64,000 nucleotides of DNA from Arthrobacter pascens (GTDB taxonomy: Bacteria; Actinomycetota; Actinomycetes; Actinomycetales; Micrococcaceae). The notes below the pieces were generated by a model, which worked only from the letters and a program-made list of their open reading frames with translations, was not told the DNA's origin and ran no database searches. The position numbers and the translations under genes were made by a program. Each line of letters starts with the position of its first letter. The first letter of the stretch is position 1. This document shows, piece after piece, positions 34,230 to 43,189 of this stretch. Where the stretch lies: contig NZ_JAUSXF010000001.1 of the NCBI RefSeq assembly GCF_030816475.1, positions 1,364,001 to 1,428,000 on the forward strand. Direction: 5' to 3'.

Positions 34230-37200
34230 CTAGGCCGGAGCCAGGGCCTTGTTCAGCACTGCCCGGATCCGTTTTTCGGAGACCGAAAACGCAGTGCCGA
34301 GTTCGACGGCGAACAGGCTCACCCTGAGTTCTTCGATCATCCAGCGCACCTGTGCCAGCTCAGCGCCGGCCCGCCGGCCCGGGAGGAGTGCCGACACGGC
34401 GTCGTCGTAGTCGTCCTCCAGCCGCTGGATGGCTGCCATGTGCAGGGCGTCCCGCTGGACGTTGCCCGGAAGCCGTTCCAGCCGTTTTTCGATGGCGGCG
34501 AGGTAGCGGGGCAGCTGGCTTAACTGGGCATAGCCGGTTTTGGCGACGAAGCCCGGGTAGACCAGCTGTTCCAGCTGACTCTTCACGTCGTTCAGGGCGC
34601 TGATCAACGCCAGGCTGGTGGTTCCTTTGAGTTGTTTCTCGATGCGGCGCGTGCTGGACAGGATGCGCTCCACCACGGCCGTCACGCTGAACACGGTGTC
34701 GATAAGTTCGGCGCGGACCTGCTCGTAGAGGGCATCAAAGGCCTCGCGGTCCCACGGAAGTTCCGCGGGGGTCAGTTTATCTATTGCCGCGAGGGCGCAG
34801 TCTGCGATCAAGGCCGACACCGAGCCGTGCGGGTTCTGGCTGAACGTGAGCTTCTCGGCGTTGTTCAGGTGCTCGAGTACATACCGGTCAGGAGCGGGCA
34901 CCCTCAGTGCCAGGAGCCTGATCACGCCGCCGCGCATGGCGTCCAGCTGCTCGCCGGATGTCTGGAACACGCGCAGCGACACCGAGGATCCTTCGTCGAC
35001 CACAGCAGGGTAGCCAGTAACAGTGTGCCCGTTCACGGTGTTGCTCACGTGCCGCGGGACCGTGCCGAATGTCCATGCGGTAAGGCCGCTTTGCTCCCTG
35101 AAACCAGCCCTCGGCGAAAGTGCGGCAGCGGCGGCGTCGGCCGCTCCCGGGCCTGTCCTTGCCACCGTCCCTTGAGCACCCGTCCCTTGAGCCGCCGAAC
35201 CTTGAGCGCCGGCGGCGGGTGCCGTTCCGCGTGCCGTCGTGCGGGGAGTGGCGCCCAGGGACTCCGCAATGGCGCGGCGGGTGGCCGGAGCCAGCCGCTC
35301 CTGGAGGGCTGGCAGGTCCTTGCCTTCATCCAGGACTTTGCCGTTGCTGTCCACGACGCGGAAGCTGACGCGCAGGTGGGCCGGCACGGCATCCCAGTTC
35401 CAGGAACCAGGCGGAATGATGTGCCCGCGGATCCGGCGAAGGGCAAGTTCCAGTGATGCTTCCAGATCATCGGTGGCTGGATCGAAATCCGCCTCAAGCG
35501 CTGCCACCGCCTGGCGCGCCACATCCGGCGCAGGCACGAAATTCTTGCGGATCTGCTTGGGCAGTGACTTGATGAGGGCAGTAACCAGCTCAACGCGCTG
35601 GCCGGGGATCAGCCAGCGGAAGGCCGCGTCATCCAGCTGGTTGAGGAACAGCGCCGGAACTTCCGCCGTGACGCCGTCGGACGGATTGGGCGGCGAGCCG
35701 GGAGCCACAGGATGGAACTCGTAGCTGAGCGGCAGCTCGAAACCCTTGTGCAGCCAGGTCTTCGGGTAGGCGGAATCGTCCAGTTCATCGGCGTCCTCAG
35801 CGAGCAGGAGCGACTTGTCGTAGTCCAGGAGGTCGGGGTTCTTCTGCCGGACTTCCTTCCACCATTTGTCGAAGTGCCGTTCGGAAACGACATCGGGGCC
35901 GATGCGCGCGTCGTAGAACTCAAAGAGCGTCTCGTCATCCACCAGGAGTCCGCGGCGCCGCATCCTGGCCTCAAGCTCCTCCACCTCCAGCAGCAGGGCG
36001 CGGTTGCGGTGGAAAAACTTATGGTGCGTCTTCCAGTCGCCTTCGACGAGGGCGTGGCGGATGAACAGCTCGCGGGCCAGGACGGCGTCAACGCGCCCGT
36101 AATTGATGCGGCGCTGCGGAATGATGGGCACGCCGTAGAGGGTGACCTTTTCGTAGGCCATCACCGAGCCCATTTTGGTTGACCAATGCGGTTCGCTGTA
36201 GCTCCGCTTCACGAGATCGGGCGCCACCTGTTCGGCCCATACGGGATCGAACTTAGCCGCCACCCTTGCCCAGAGCCTGCTGGTCTCCACCAGCTCGGCA
36301 GCCATCACGAACGTCGGTGACTTCTTGAACAGGGCAGAGCCTGGGAAAATCGCGAAGCGGCTGCCGCGTGCGCCCGCGTATTCGCGTTTGCGCTCGTCCA
36401 GGATGCCGATGTGGCTGAGCAGTCCGGAGAGCAGGCTGATGTGGATCCCGTCGTGGTTGCCCACCGGATCGGCCAGGCGCTTGTTGTCAAGGCTGATGCC
36501 AAGCGGCCTGGCCAGCTGGCGGAGCTGCGCGAACAGGTCCTGCCATTCCCTGACGCGCAGGTAGTTGATGAACTCGGTCCGGCACAGGCGCCGGAACTGC
36601 GTGGACGACAGTTCCTGCTGCTTTTCCTGCAGATAGTTCCAGAGGTTAAGGTAACCGGTAAAGTCCGAGTTCTCGTCCCGGAAACGGGCATGTTTCTCCG
36701 CGGCGAGCTGCTGCTTATCTGTCGGGCGTTCCCGCGGGTCCTGAATCGTGAGCGCCGCGGCCAGGATCATGACTTCCCGCACGCAACCACGTCTACCCGA
36801 TTCGACAATCATCCGCCCGAGCCTCGGGTCTACAGGTAGTTGGGCAAGTTGCTGCCCGACGGCGGTGAGGCCGCTACCCCTGCGGCTGTCACCTCTGCCG
36901 CCGTCGTGATTGCCGCGGTCACCTTTGCTGCCGTCGCCTGTGCTGCCGTTGCCGGCGTGATCGGGCCTGGCAGCAGCCAGCGCGCCAAGTTCGCGGAGCA
37001 GCGTGACCCCGTCGTTGATTGCGCGCGAATCCGGGGGTTCCACGAAGGGGAAGTTCTCTACGTCCTTCGGCCCCCGGGCAACGCCCATGGCGGTCATCTG
37101 CAGGATGACGGCTGCAAGGTTGGTGCGCAGGATTTCCGGGTCTGTGTACAGCGGCCGGGACGCGAAGTCCTCTTCCGAGTACAGTCGGATGGCGATCCCG

Positions 37201-38279
37201 TCCGACACCCGCCCGCAGCGGCCTGAGCGCTGGTTGGCCGAAGCCTGGGACACGCGCTCGATGGGAAGGCGCTGGACCTTCGTCCGGTGGGAGTAGCGCG
37301 AGATGCGGGCCGTACCCGTGTCGATCACATATTTGATGCCGGGCACTGTGAGGGACGTTTCCGCCACATTCGTTGCCAGCACAATGCGGCGCTTGCTTCC
37401 CGGATGAAAGACCTTGTGCTGTTCCTGGAGGCTGAGGCGGGCGAAGAGGGGCAGAACCTCGCTCCCCGCAAGGCGACGGTTGGTTTGGATCCTTGCATTG
37501 AGGGCCTCGGCTGCATCCCGGATTTCGCGCTCGCCGGAAAAGAAGATGAGGATGTCGCCGGGGGCTTCGAGGGCCAGTTCGTCGACGGCGTCGCAAACGG
37601 CGTCGAGCGGGTCGCGGTCCTCCTCGAGCTCGTCGTCGGAGGCGTCCTCATCACTCGGGCCTCCGGCGGGCTGCGAAAGCGGCCGGTATCGGATCTCGAC
37701 CGGGAAAGTCCGGCCGGAGACCTCGATGATGGGGGACGGGTCCTCCTCGCTGCCAAAATGTTTGGCGAAGCGCTCGGGATCAATCGTGGCCGACGTGATG
37801 ATGATCTTCAGGTCCGGACGCTGCGGCAGGATCCGCTTGAGGTAGCCGAGGATGAAGTCGATATTGAGGCTGCGCTCGTGCGCTTCGTCGATGATGATCG
37901 CGTTGTACTTGCGCAGCAGCTTGTCCCGCTGGATTTCGGCCAGCAGGATTCCGTCAGTCATGAGCTTGACCTTGGTGGACCGGCCCACCTCGCCAGTGAA
38001 ACGGACCTGGAAGCCCACCTCCTGGCCGATGTCCACGCCGAGTTCCTCGGCGATGCGTTCGGCCACGGTGCGGGCGGCCAGGCGCCGAGGCTGGGTATGG
38101 CCGATCAGTCCGTTCTCGCCCAGGCCCAGTTCCAGGCACATCTTGGGAATCTGGGTGGTCTTACCGGAGCCGGTCTCGCCGGCGATGATGGTCACCTGGT
38201 TGGCCGCGATCGCGGCCATCAGGTCCTCACGGCGCTCGGAGACCGGCAGCTCGGCGGGGTAGGAAATATGAAAAGTCAT
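34230..38279 (-). CDS. hrpA: ATP-dependent RNA helicase HrpA
   Basis: The 1349-aa DEAH-box helicase has Walker A GETGSGKTTQIPK (about 34-46), DEAH at 131-134 (IIIDEAHERSLNIDFILGYL), motif III SATI, motif VI QRSGRCGR, then HA2, OB and the long HrpA-specific C-terminus. Two low-complexity inserts are present: a Gly/Asp/Arg/Asn stretch near 445-480 (GNGSTGDGSKGDRGNHDGGR) and an Ala/Gln/Gly/Thr stretch near 1045-1075 (GAQGSAAQGTGAQGTVAR). The helicase acts on RNA, probably in ribosome quality control or rRNA processing. The start MTFHISYPAELPVSERR looks right. Confidence 0.95.
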   Translation of the reverse strand: MTFHISYPAELPVSERREDLMAAIAANQVTIIAGETGSGKTTQIPKMCLELGLGENGLIGHTQPRRLAARTVAERIAEELGVDIGQEVGFQVRFTGEVGRSTKVKLMTDGILLAEIQRDKLLRKYNAIIIDEAHERSLNIDFILGYLKRILPQRPDLKIIITSATIDPERFAKHFGSEEDPSPIIEVSGRTFPVEIRYRPLSQPAGGPSDEDASDDELEEDRDPLDAVCDAVDELALEAPGDILIFFSGEREIRDAAEALNARIQTNRRLAGSEVLPLFARLSLQEQHKVFHPGSKRRIVLATNVAETSLTVPGIKYVIDTGTARISRYSHRTKVQRLPIERVSQASANQRSGRCGRVSDGIAIRLYSEEDFASRPLYTDPEILRTNLAAVILQMTAMGVARGPKDVENFPFVEPPDSRAINDGVTLLRELGALAAARPDHAGNGSTGDGSKGDRGNHDGGRGDSRRGSGLTAVGQQLAQLPVDPRLGRMIVESGRRGCVREVMILAAALTIQDPRERPTDKQQLAAEKHARFRDENSDFTGYLNLWNYLQEKQQELSSTQFRRLCRTEFINYLRVREWQDLFAQLRQLARPLGISLDNKRLADPVGNHDGIHISLLSGLLSHIGILDERKREYAGARGSRFAIFPGSALFKKSPTFVMAAELVETSRLWARVAAKFDPVWAEQVAPDLVKRSYSEPHWSTKMGSVMAYEKVTLYGVPIIPQRRINYGRVDAVLARELFIRHALVEGDWKTHHKFFHRNRALLLEVEELEARMRRRGLLVDDETLFEFYDARIGPDVVSERHFDKWWKEVRQKNPDLLDYDKSLLLAEDADELDDSAYPKTWLHKGFELPLSYEFHPVAPGSPPNPSDGVTAEVPALFLNQLDDAAFRWLIPGQRVELVTALIKSLPKQIRKNFVPAPDVARQAVAALEADFDPATDDLEASLELALRRIRGHIIPPGSWNWDAVPAHLRVSFRVVDSNGKVLDEGKDLPALQERLAPATRRAIAESLGATPRTTARGTAPAAGAQGSAAQGTGAQGTVARTGPGAADAAAAALSPRAGFREQSGLTAWTFGTVPRHVSNTVNGHTVTGYPAVVDEGSSVSLRVFQTSGEQLDAMRGGVIRLLALRVPAPDRYVLEHLNNAEKLTFSQNPHGSVSALIADCALAAIDKLTPAELPWDREAFDALYEQVRAELIDTVFSVTAVVERILSSTRRIEKQLKGTTSLALISALNDVKSQLEQLVYPGFVAKTGYAQLSQLPRYLAAIEKRLERLPGNVQRDALHMAAIQRLEDDYDDAVSALLPGRRAGAELAQVRWMIEELRVSLFAVELGTAFSVSEKRIRAVLNKALAPA

Positions 38280-38356
38280 GGCTGCAGACAGTCTACTGGG
38301 ATCCTGGCGGGCTCCCGGTGCCGGGCGCTGCTGCAGCCAGTCGTATGCCGCTCGTG

Positions 38357-38521
38357 TCAGAAGATCCGCAGCGTGTAGTTGGTGCTGGGTGGATCCAACG
38401 AGGACCAGGCCTGGTCAGAGGTAGGAGGAGGGGTGTGCCCCCGGCCTTCCCTCAGGAGTGCCGAGGTGGCTGCGAGGGCGACGAGGAGAAGGATAACGAT
38501 GATGAGTCCGAAGATTTCCAT
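38357..38521 (-). CDS. Small single-helix membrane protein, 54 aa
   Basis: The ATG at 38521 has AGGA 8 nt upstream, and the frame runs to the stop at 38357. It encodes MEIFGLIIVILLLVALAATS, one membrane helix, then ALLREGRGHTPPPTSDQAWS and a short tail. No family is recognised. It diverges from the GlxA-type regulator gene, so the operator between them might control both. Confidence 0.5.
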   Translation of the reverse strand: MEIFGLIIVILLLVALAATSALLREGRGHTPPPTSDQAWSSLDPPSTNYTLRIF

Positions 38522-38556
38522 GGCTTCATCCTGCTCTGCCAACAAGGCTGTCAGAA

Positions 38557-38593
38557 GTGGCAGAAATGCCCAAAAAGCTATAATTTCTGCCAC
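38557..38593. promoter_or_regulatory. Operator and promoter of the GlxA-type regulator
   Basis: GTGGCAGAAAT (38557-38567) and ATTTCTGCCAC (38583-38593) form an 11-bp perfect inverted repeat with 15 bp between. The perfect -10 hexamer TATAAT (38579-38584) falls at the edge of the right arm, so binding would block or position RNA polymerase. The start codon of the regulator is 10 bp beyond the repeat, which means a very short leader. The binding protein may be the regulator itself. Confidence 0.62.
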
Positions 38594-38602
38594 AATGGAA
38601 GC

Positions 38603-39571
38603 ATGCTGAAAACAGTGGCAGTGATCGTTGTTCCGAACTTTTCCATCTTTGAGTTCGGCACCGTGTATGAAATATTCGGGATCGACAGGGGAGGCCGTGG
38701 CGGCAACGTTCCCACGTTCGACTTCCGGGTCTGCACGCCGGAGCCCGGACATGTCAGGCTCAAATCAGGGCTCTCTATGGAGGTTGGCCTTGGTTTGGAG
38801 GCCACCGCTGATGCCGATCTGGTGATTATGGTCCCCTATGGCCGGGACGAGGATGTCCCCGAACCGGTCCTTGATGCGCTGCGTGCCGCTGATGCCAGGG
38901 GGGCTTGGGTGATGTCCATTTGTTCAGCAGCATTTGCGCTCGCCAGGGCCGGGCTGCTGAACGGCAGGCGTTGCACCACCCACTGGCACTATTCGCAGGA
39001 ACTCGCCGACCGGTACCCGGACGTGCAGGTGGATGAGAACGTTCTGTACGTCCAGGACGGCAACGTGATCTCAAGTGCGGGTACGGCCGCCGGCATCGAC
39101 GCCTGCCTCCACCTGGTGCGTGTGGAGCTCGGCGCCAATGTTGCGGCATCGATTGCCCGGGACATGGTGGTGCCGCCACACCGTGACGGAGGCCAGGCCC
39201 AGTACATCGACAGGCCCATGCCCACGTGCGGCTCGGCGCCAATGGAGGAACTGCTGCGTTGGATGGTGCAGAACCTGGACCGGGAGCATACTGTCGCTGA
39301 TCTCGCGGCCCGGGTGCATATGTCGGCCAGGACCTTCGCCCGCCGCTTCCGCTCGGAGACAGGCGCCACACCGGCGGCCTGGCTCAACTCACAGCGGGTA
39401 CTGCGGGCACAGGAGCTGCTCGAATCCACCGATCTCAACATCGACGAGATTGCCAGGGAATCCGGCTTTGGGCATCCGGTACTGCTCCGGCACCATTTCG
39501 CCAAGGTACTGGACACCAGCCCGCAGTCCTACCGGCGGACCTTCCGTGGCCAGCTCGTGGAGGCGGGCTAG
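38603..39571 (+). CDS. GlxA-family transcriptional regulator (DJ-1/PfpI plus AraC)
   Basis: The 322-aa protein has an N-terminal DJ-1/PfpI-like domain (residues about 1-185: TVAVIVVPNFSIFEFGTVYE, SICSAAFALARAGLLNGRRC, TTHWHYSQELADRYP) and a C-terminal AraC helix-turn-helix (about 220-318: HTVADLAARVHMSARTFARR, FRSETGATPAAWLNSQRVL, ELLESTDLNIDEIARESGF). GlxA-type regulators often respond to small nitrogen or carbon compounds. ATG 38603 is preferred as it begins MLKTVAVI. Its stop overlaps the emfourin-like gene stop within GCTAGC. Confidence 0.88.
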   Translation: MLKTVAVIVVPNFSIFEFGTVYEIFGIDRGGRGGNVPTFDFRVCTPEPGHVRLKSGLSMEVGLGLEATADADLVIMVPYGRDEDVPEPVLDALRAADARGAWVMSICSAAFALARAGLLNGRRCTTHWHYSQELADRYPDVQVDENVLYVQDGNVISSAGTAAGIDACLHLVRVELGANVAASIARDMVVPPHRDGGQAQYIDRPMPTCGSAPMEELLRWMVQNLDREHTVADLAARVHMSARTFARRFRSETGATPAAWLNSQRVLRAQELLESTDLNIDEIARESGFGHPVLLRHHFAKVLDTSPQSYRRTFRGQLVEAG

Positions 39572-39903
39572 CTCTGCTCCAGCCCGGATGCCTCGGCCTC
39601 GGAATCCTCCTGGGAATCCTCCGCCGCGGCGCGGGCACTGTCCACCAGGACGCGCCATGGACCGGTGACGGCCTGCTCCGGGAGTGCTGCCCTGCGCTGC
39701 CCCGCGCGGATGGCATAGATGAAACGATCCGGCTGGCTACCGGTGGTTTCCACGGCTGCCCGTACGGTCTTGGGCACGTCGTCCCACGGGCACGCCTCGA
39801 CAATCGGCTGCCATTGGCTCTTGGCAGGTTCGTTCTGGGCGTCTACCGTCCACACACGGGTCAGGGCGGCGATTCCGCCACTACGCTCTACACTGATCTT
39901 CAT
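39568..39903 (-). CDS. Emfourin-like inhibitor of protealysin-type proteases
   Basis: The 111-aa protein begins MKISVERSGGIAALTRVWTV, close to the emfourin N-terminal pattern (a short strand followed by SGG). It continues with a compact domain containing PWDDVPKTVRAAVETTGSQP and DRFIYAIRAG. It follows the M4 metallopeptidase gene on the same strand with a gap of about 60 bp, the typical genetic arrangement of protealysin-emfourin pairs. ATG 39903 has GGGAAG upstream; an earlier GTG at 39963 is possible. The role as inhibitor is inferred from sequence resemblance and position. Confidence 0.72.
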   Translation of the reverse strand: MKISVERSGGIAALTRVWTVDAQNEPAKSQWQPIVEACPWDDVPKTVRAAVETTGSQPDRFIYAIRAGQRRAALPEQAVTGPWRVLVDSARAAAEDSQEDSEAEASGLEQS

Positions 39904-39963
39904 AACCAGCTTCCCGGGCTTCCCTGCTGCCTGGCCGCTGATGCCCGGCGGCCAGGCGATCAC

Positions 39964-41052
39964 TTAAAGCTTGACCTTCACAGTTTCCCACGCCTGCCGC
40001 ACGGCGTCATGCTCTGCGGAATCCGACCCGTAAAGCTCAACCGCGGACGACGCCGTCGTCCTGGCAAAGACGCTGAAGGTCGCCGTGGACGGGAGGGAAC
40101 CTCCGGTGAGGGCGTCATACCAGATCCTCCCTGGCGCCTCCCACGCGTAGCCGCCGACTGCCTCGGCCACCAGGTAGAAGGCTCGGTTGGGAATGCCTGA
40201 GTTGATGTGGACGCCGCCGTTGTCTGCGCTGGTTCGTACATACGAGTCCATGGAATCGGGCTGCGGATCCTTGCCCAGGACGTTGTCGTCGTACGCCGTG
40301 CCAGGGGCCCTTAGCGAACGGAGGGCCGCGCCTTGCACCTGTGGCGTGAACAATCCTTCGCCGATCAACCAGCTGGCGTCCCCGACGGACTGCTGTTTCA
40401 GATATTGCTCCACGAGGGCCCCGAAAACATCCGATATCGATTCGTTGATGGCTCCCGCCTGATTGCGGTACGCCAGCCCGGCCGAGTACTGGGTGACACC
40501 GTGGGCAAGTTCGTGGCCGATGACGCTCAGGGAACCGGTGAAGCGCTGGAAGACCTGGCCATCACCGTCGCCGAACACCATCTGCCGGCCGTCCCAGAAG
40601 GCGTTGTCATAGAGCTTGCTGAAATGCACGCTGGCATCAAGGCTCAGCCCCTCTCCGTCAATTGAGTTACGGCCAAAGACATCGGCGAAAAGCCGGTGGG
40701 TGTGGCCCAGGCCGTCGTACGCTTCGTCCGCAGAGGGATCCCCTGATGCAGCTTCGCCTTCCTTGCGCACCAGTTTGCCAGGCAGGTTTTCGCTGCCGCC
40801 TGCATCGTAGACAGTGCGGTTCGGCGGTCCTGGCTTAACCTCCCTGGCCCCGGGCTGGACGGCCGGCGCCGGAACGGCCCTGGCGGCCTGAACCGATCTG
40901 ACGTGGACCAGGGCTTCCCTGGCTGCCCGTGCCGCCGCGGAAAACCGGGGCTCGTCCTGTCGTGCCAACCGACGGAGCAGATAGGGCGGAATGATGGAAC
41001 AGCGTATGGCTGACGCGTGTTCGACCGATGGATCGGCGGTTTGAATTTTCAT
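39964..41052 (-). CDS. M4 metallopeptidase, protealysin-like
   Basis: The 362-aa protein is a thermolysin-family zinc protease: zinc residues H180-E181-x-x-H184 (HELAHGVTQ) and E204 (NESISDVFG), plus the active-site His in GGVHINSGIPNR (H282). No signal peptide is visible. Instead there is a short propeptide with CSIIPPYLLRRLA, the PPL-type motif of protealysin precursors, which mark proteases without standard export. Substrates are unknown; some protealysins cleave cytoskeletal or host proteins. It is followed by an emfourin-like gene. Confidence 0.9.
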   Translation of the reverse strand: MKIQTADPSVEHASAIRCSIIPPYLLRRLARQDEPRFSAAARAAREALVHVRSVQAARAVPAPAVQPGAREVKPGPPNRTVYDAGGSENLPGKLVRKEGEAASGDPSADEAYDGLGHTHRLFADVFGRNSIDGEGLSLDASVHFSKLYDNAFWDGRQMVFGDGDGQVFQRFTGSLSVIGHELAHGVTQYSAGLAYRNQAGAINESISDVFGALVEQYLKQQSVGDASWLIGEGLFTPQVQGAALRSLRAPGTAYDDNVLGKDPQPDSMDSYVRTSADNGGVHINSGIPNRAFYLVAEAVGGYAWEAPGRIWYDALTGGSLPSTATFSVFARTTASSAVELYGSDSAEHDAVRQAWETVKVKL

Positions 41053-41329
41053 GGCGTACCCCCTGACGTTGGTGGAAACAGCCTACGAGGGAGCACTGAC
41101 AATCCGTTGAAGGCACACACGCGGGCCAGCCGTATGGGTCACTTGGGGGACATCGCCCGTCCAAGGGCCGGGGCCGGGTCACTTGCGCGGTCGCTGGGCG
41201 CCCTTACGGCCCTGCTTTTTGCCAGCTACTCCGCCGTGAACGGACACTTGGGGCATGGTTGGTCGCGGGATTTCCACATAGGCCATCAACTGGGGTGTTA
41301 ATGTCGGTGGCTGCTGGAATGCTTTGGGT

Positions 41330-42898
41330 ATGAAGAACAGGGCGGCAGTGGAGGCGTTTGAGGCCATTGAGGCTTCTGTTGCTGCGCTTGCTGTCATTTT
41401 CCGTGAAGCAGATGCGGACGCAGAGTCAGGGGTGCCCGGGTCCTCTGATGCTGATCCGCTGCGGCAGATGGCTGATGATTGCCTGGACGGGCTTGCAGCG
41501 GTTGCCCGGGCGGAAGCCCAGCTGGCCGGGCTAAAGGTCTTGTTGGCCAAGGGGCTTGAGCAAGCAACCCAGGCCATGGCGCCGCCGCCCGCATCATCCC
41601 AGGAGCACACCGCCCAGGAGATGGCCGTGGTCGCTGAGGTTGCCTGTGTCCTGACCGTGAGCGAACGCGCCGCCAGTGCTTTGCTTGCCAGGTCCCAGGC
41701 TCTGACCAGTTCCCTGCCGCGGACGCTGGCCGCTTTGCAGGACGGGTCAATTTCGTGGCAGCACGCCCAGGTGATGGTCGATGAAACCACAGGCCTTGAC
41801 GCGGCCGGGGCCGCTGCCTTGGAGTCACATTTCCTGGCCCCCGACCTGCTGGACCCCGAGACACCCGGCGCTGCGCGGAGCTGCCCCGCCGGGGAGCTGG
41901 TGCCGTCCCGGTTCCGGGCCAAAGCGCGGACCTGGCGCGAACGCCACCACGCCGAAAGCATCGAGATCCGCCATACCCGCAGCATTCTGGACCGGCGGGT
42001 CGAGTACGCCCCGGACCGGGACGGCATGGCCTGGCTCTCGGCCTACCTGCCCGCCGACACCGCATCCGGGATCTGGGACCGGACCACCACCGCCGTCCGC
42101 GCCATGCAAGGCCCGGACGAGGACAGGACCCTCCCCCAACTCCGCGCCGACACCATGGCCACCTGGCTCCTGGAAGGCGTCACCACAGGCACCGGCAGCA
42201 CGACCACATTTACTGGCACCGGCACCAGGGCAGGCGGCACCTCGACCGACACTACTACCACCGGCGGGGTGCCCTCGCCCAAAGCCCAGGTCCTGGTCAC
42301 TGTCCCGGTGTTCGCCCTGATGGGTCTGACTGATGAGCCCGCCACCCTGGACGGCTACGGCCCCATCCCTGCTTCCATGGCCCGCAAACTCGTTGCCGAC
42401 GGCGCCGACTCCTTCCACCGGGTCCTGACAGACCCCCGCGACGGCGCACCCCTGGAAATAGGCCGCACCAGCTACCGCATCCCCACAGCCATGCGGCAAT
42501 GGCTAAGGCTTCGGGACGGCAAATGCCCCTTCCCCGGCTGCAACAACCACTCCCTGGACAACGAAGCAGACCACCTCCTCGCCTGGCACAAAGGCGGAAC
42601 CACCGGCATCACCAACCTCGGCCAACCCTGCCGCAAACACCACAGGTTGAAACACACCACCGCGTGGAAACCCACCCAAGCCACCAAAGACAAACCACCG
42701 GGCTGGACCTCACCCACCGGACGCCACTACCAAAGCGAACAACAAAACTGGGAACCACCCCACTGGCCCAAAAACATCGCGCATGAAATCCATAACCTAG
42801 ACGAGCTCAACAACGATGTGGGCCTGCTCAAGGATCAAGAGCTGCGATCACAAGCTGCGCAGAGATCCCGTAGCACGGAAAGATCCGGTGTCACATAA
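41330..42898 (+). CDS. DUF222/HNH endonuclease domain protein (13E12-type)
   Basis: The 522-aa product has a DUF222 region (about 1-330, Ala-rich, then RDGMAWLSAYLPADTASGIW) and a C-terminal HNH domain (LRDGKCPFPGCNNHSLDNEA, DHLLAWHKGGTTGITNLGQP, CRKHHRLKH) with zinc-like cysteines. This family includes the mycobacterial REP13E12 repeat proteins, often in multicopy and near tRNA or repeats. A Thr/Gly-rich low-complexity linker (GTGSTTTFTGTGTRAGGTST) sits between the domains. Function is unknown. It lies next to the tRNA-Arg gene. ATG 41330 or TTG 41324 is the start. Confidence 0.85.
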   Translation: MKNRAAVEAFEAIEASVAALAVIFREADADAESGVPGSSDADPLRQMADDCLDGLAAVARAEAQLAGLKVLLAKGLEQATQAMAPPPASSQEHTAQEMAVVAEVACVLTVSERAASALLARSQALTSSLPRTLAALQDGSISWQHAQVMVDETTGLDAAGAAALESHFLAPDLLDPETPGAARSCPAGELVPSRFRAKARTWRERHHAESIEIRHTRSILDRRVEYAPDRDGMAWLSAYLPADTASGIWDRTTTAVRAMQGPDEDRTLPQLRADTMATWLLEGVTTGTGSTTTFTGTGTRAGGTSTDTTTTGGVPSPKAQVLVTVPVFALMGLTDEPATLDGYGPIPASMARKLVADGADSFHRVLTDPRDGAPLEIGRTSYRIPTAMRQWLRLRDGKCPFPGCNNHSLDNEADHLLAWHKGGTTGITNLGQPCRKHHRLKHTTAWKPTQATKDKPPGWTSPTGRHYQSEQQNWEPPHWPKNIAHEIHNLDELNNDVGLLKDQELRSQAAQRSRSTERSGVT

Positions 42899-42997
42899 AG
42901 ATCAGGAGCTGTCCCGAGGCAGGGGGCGGGATGCCGTGGCTAGGCGGACGCGTTGAAAACATTGTGCAGGTGGGCGGGAAGTGTGGCGGAAAGCAGA

Positions 42998-43029
42998 AAA
43001 CCCCGTCGCTTTTGCAAGCGACGGGGTTT
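42998..43029 (-). terminator. Terminator of the tRNA-Arg gene
   Basis: A 14-bp perfect stem (AAACCCCGTCGCTT, 42998-43011, with AAGCGACGGGGTTT, 43016-43029) has a 4-nt loop. On the minus strand it is followed by TTCTGC, and TTTT can be counted across the stem end. It lies 8 bp beyond the 3' end of the tRNA. Confidence 0.88.
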
Positions 43030-43036
43030 CTTTCTG

Positions 43037-43109
43037 TGCCCTCGATAGGATTCGAACCTACGGCCTTCTGCTCCGGAGGCAGACGCTCTATCCCCTGAGC
43101 TACGAGGGC
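43037..43109 (-). tRNA. tRNA-Arg (anticodon CCG)
   Basis: The 73-nt gene folds as a cloverleaf: acceptor GCCCTCG with CGAGGGC, anticodon stem TCTGC / GCAGA with loop CTCCGGA giving anticodon CCG, and T loop TTCGAAT. The discriminator is A and CCA is not encoded. It reads CGG arginine codons. Confidence 0.95.
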
Positions 43110-43189
43110 ATTCCAGGGATCCTGCCGTTGCCGGTGGGACGTCCTAGAGCTTAGCAGGAAGGTGGCCTGCAATGGAAAATCGCGGCGTT

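Noticed and set aside
41017..41301. Open frame between the M4 protease and the DUF222 gene
   Set aside because: It starts inside the protease coding region on the other strand and has no motif or ribosome site.
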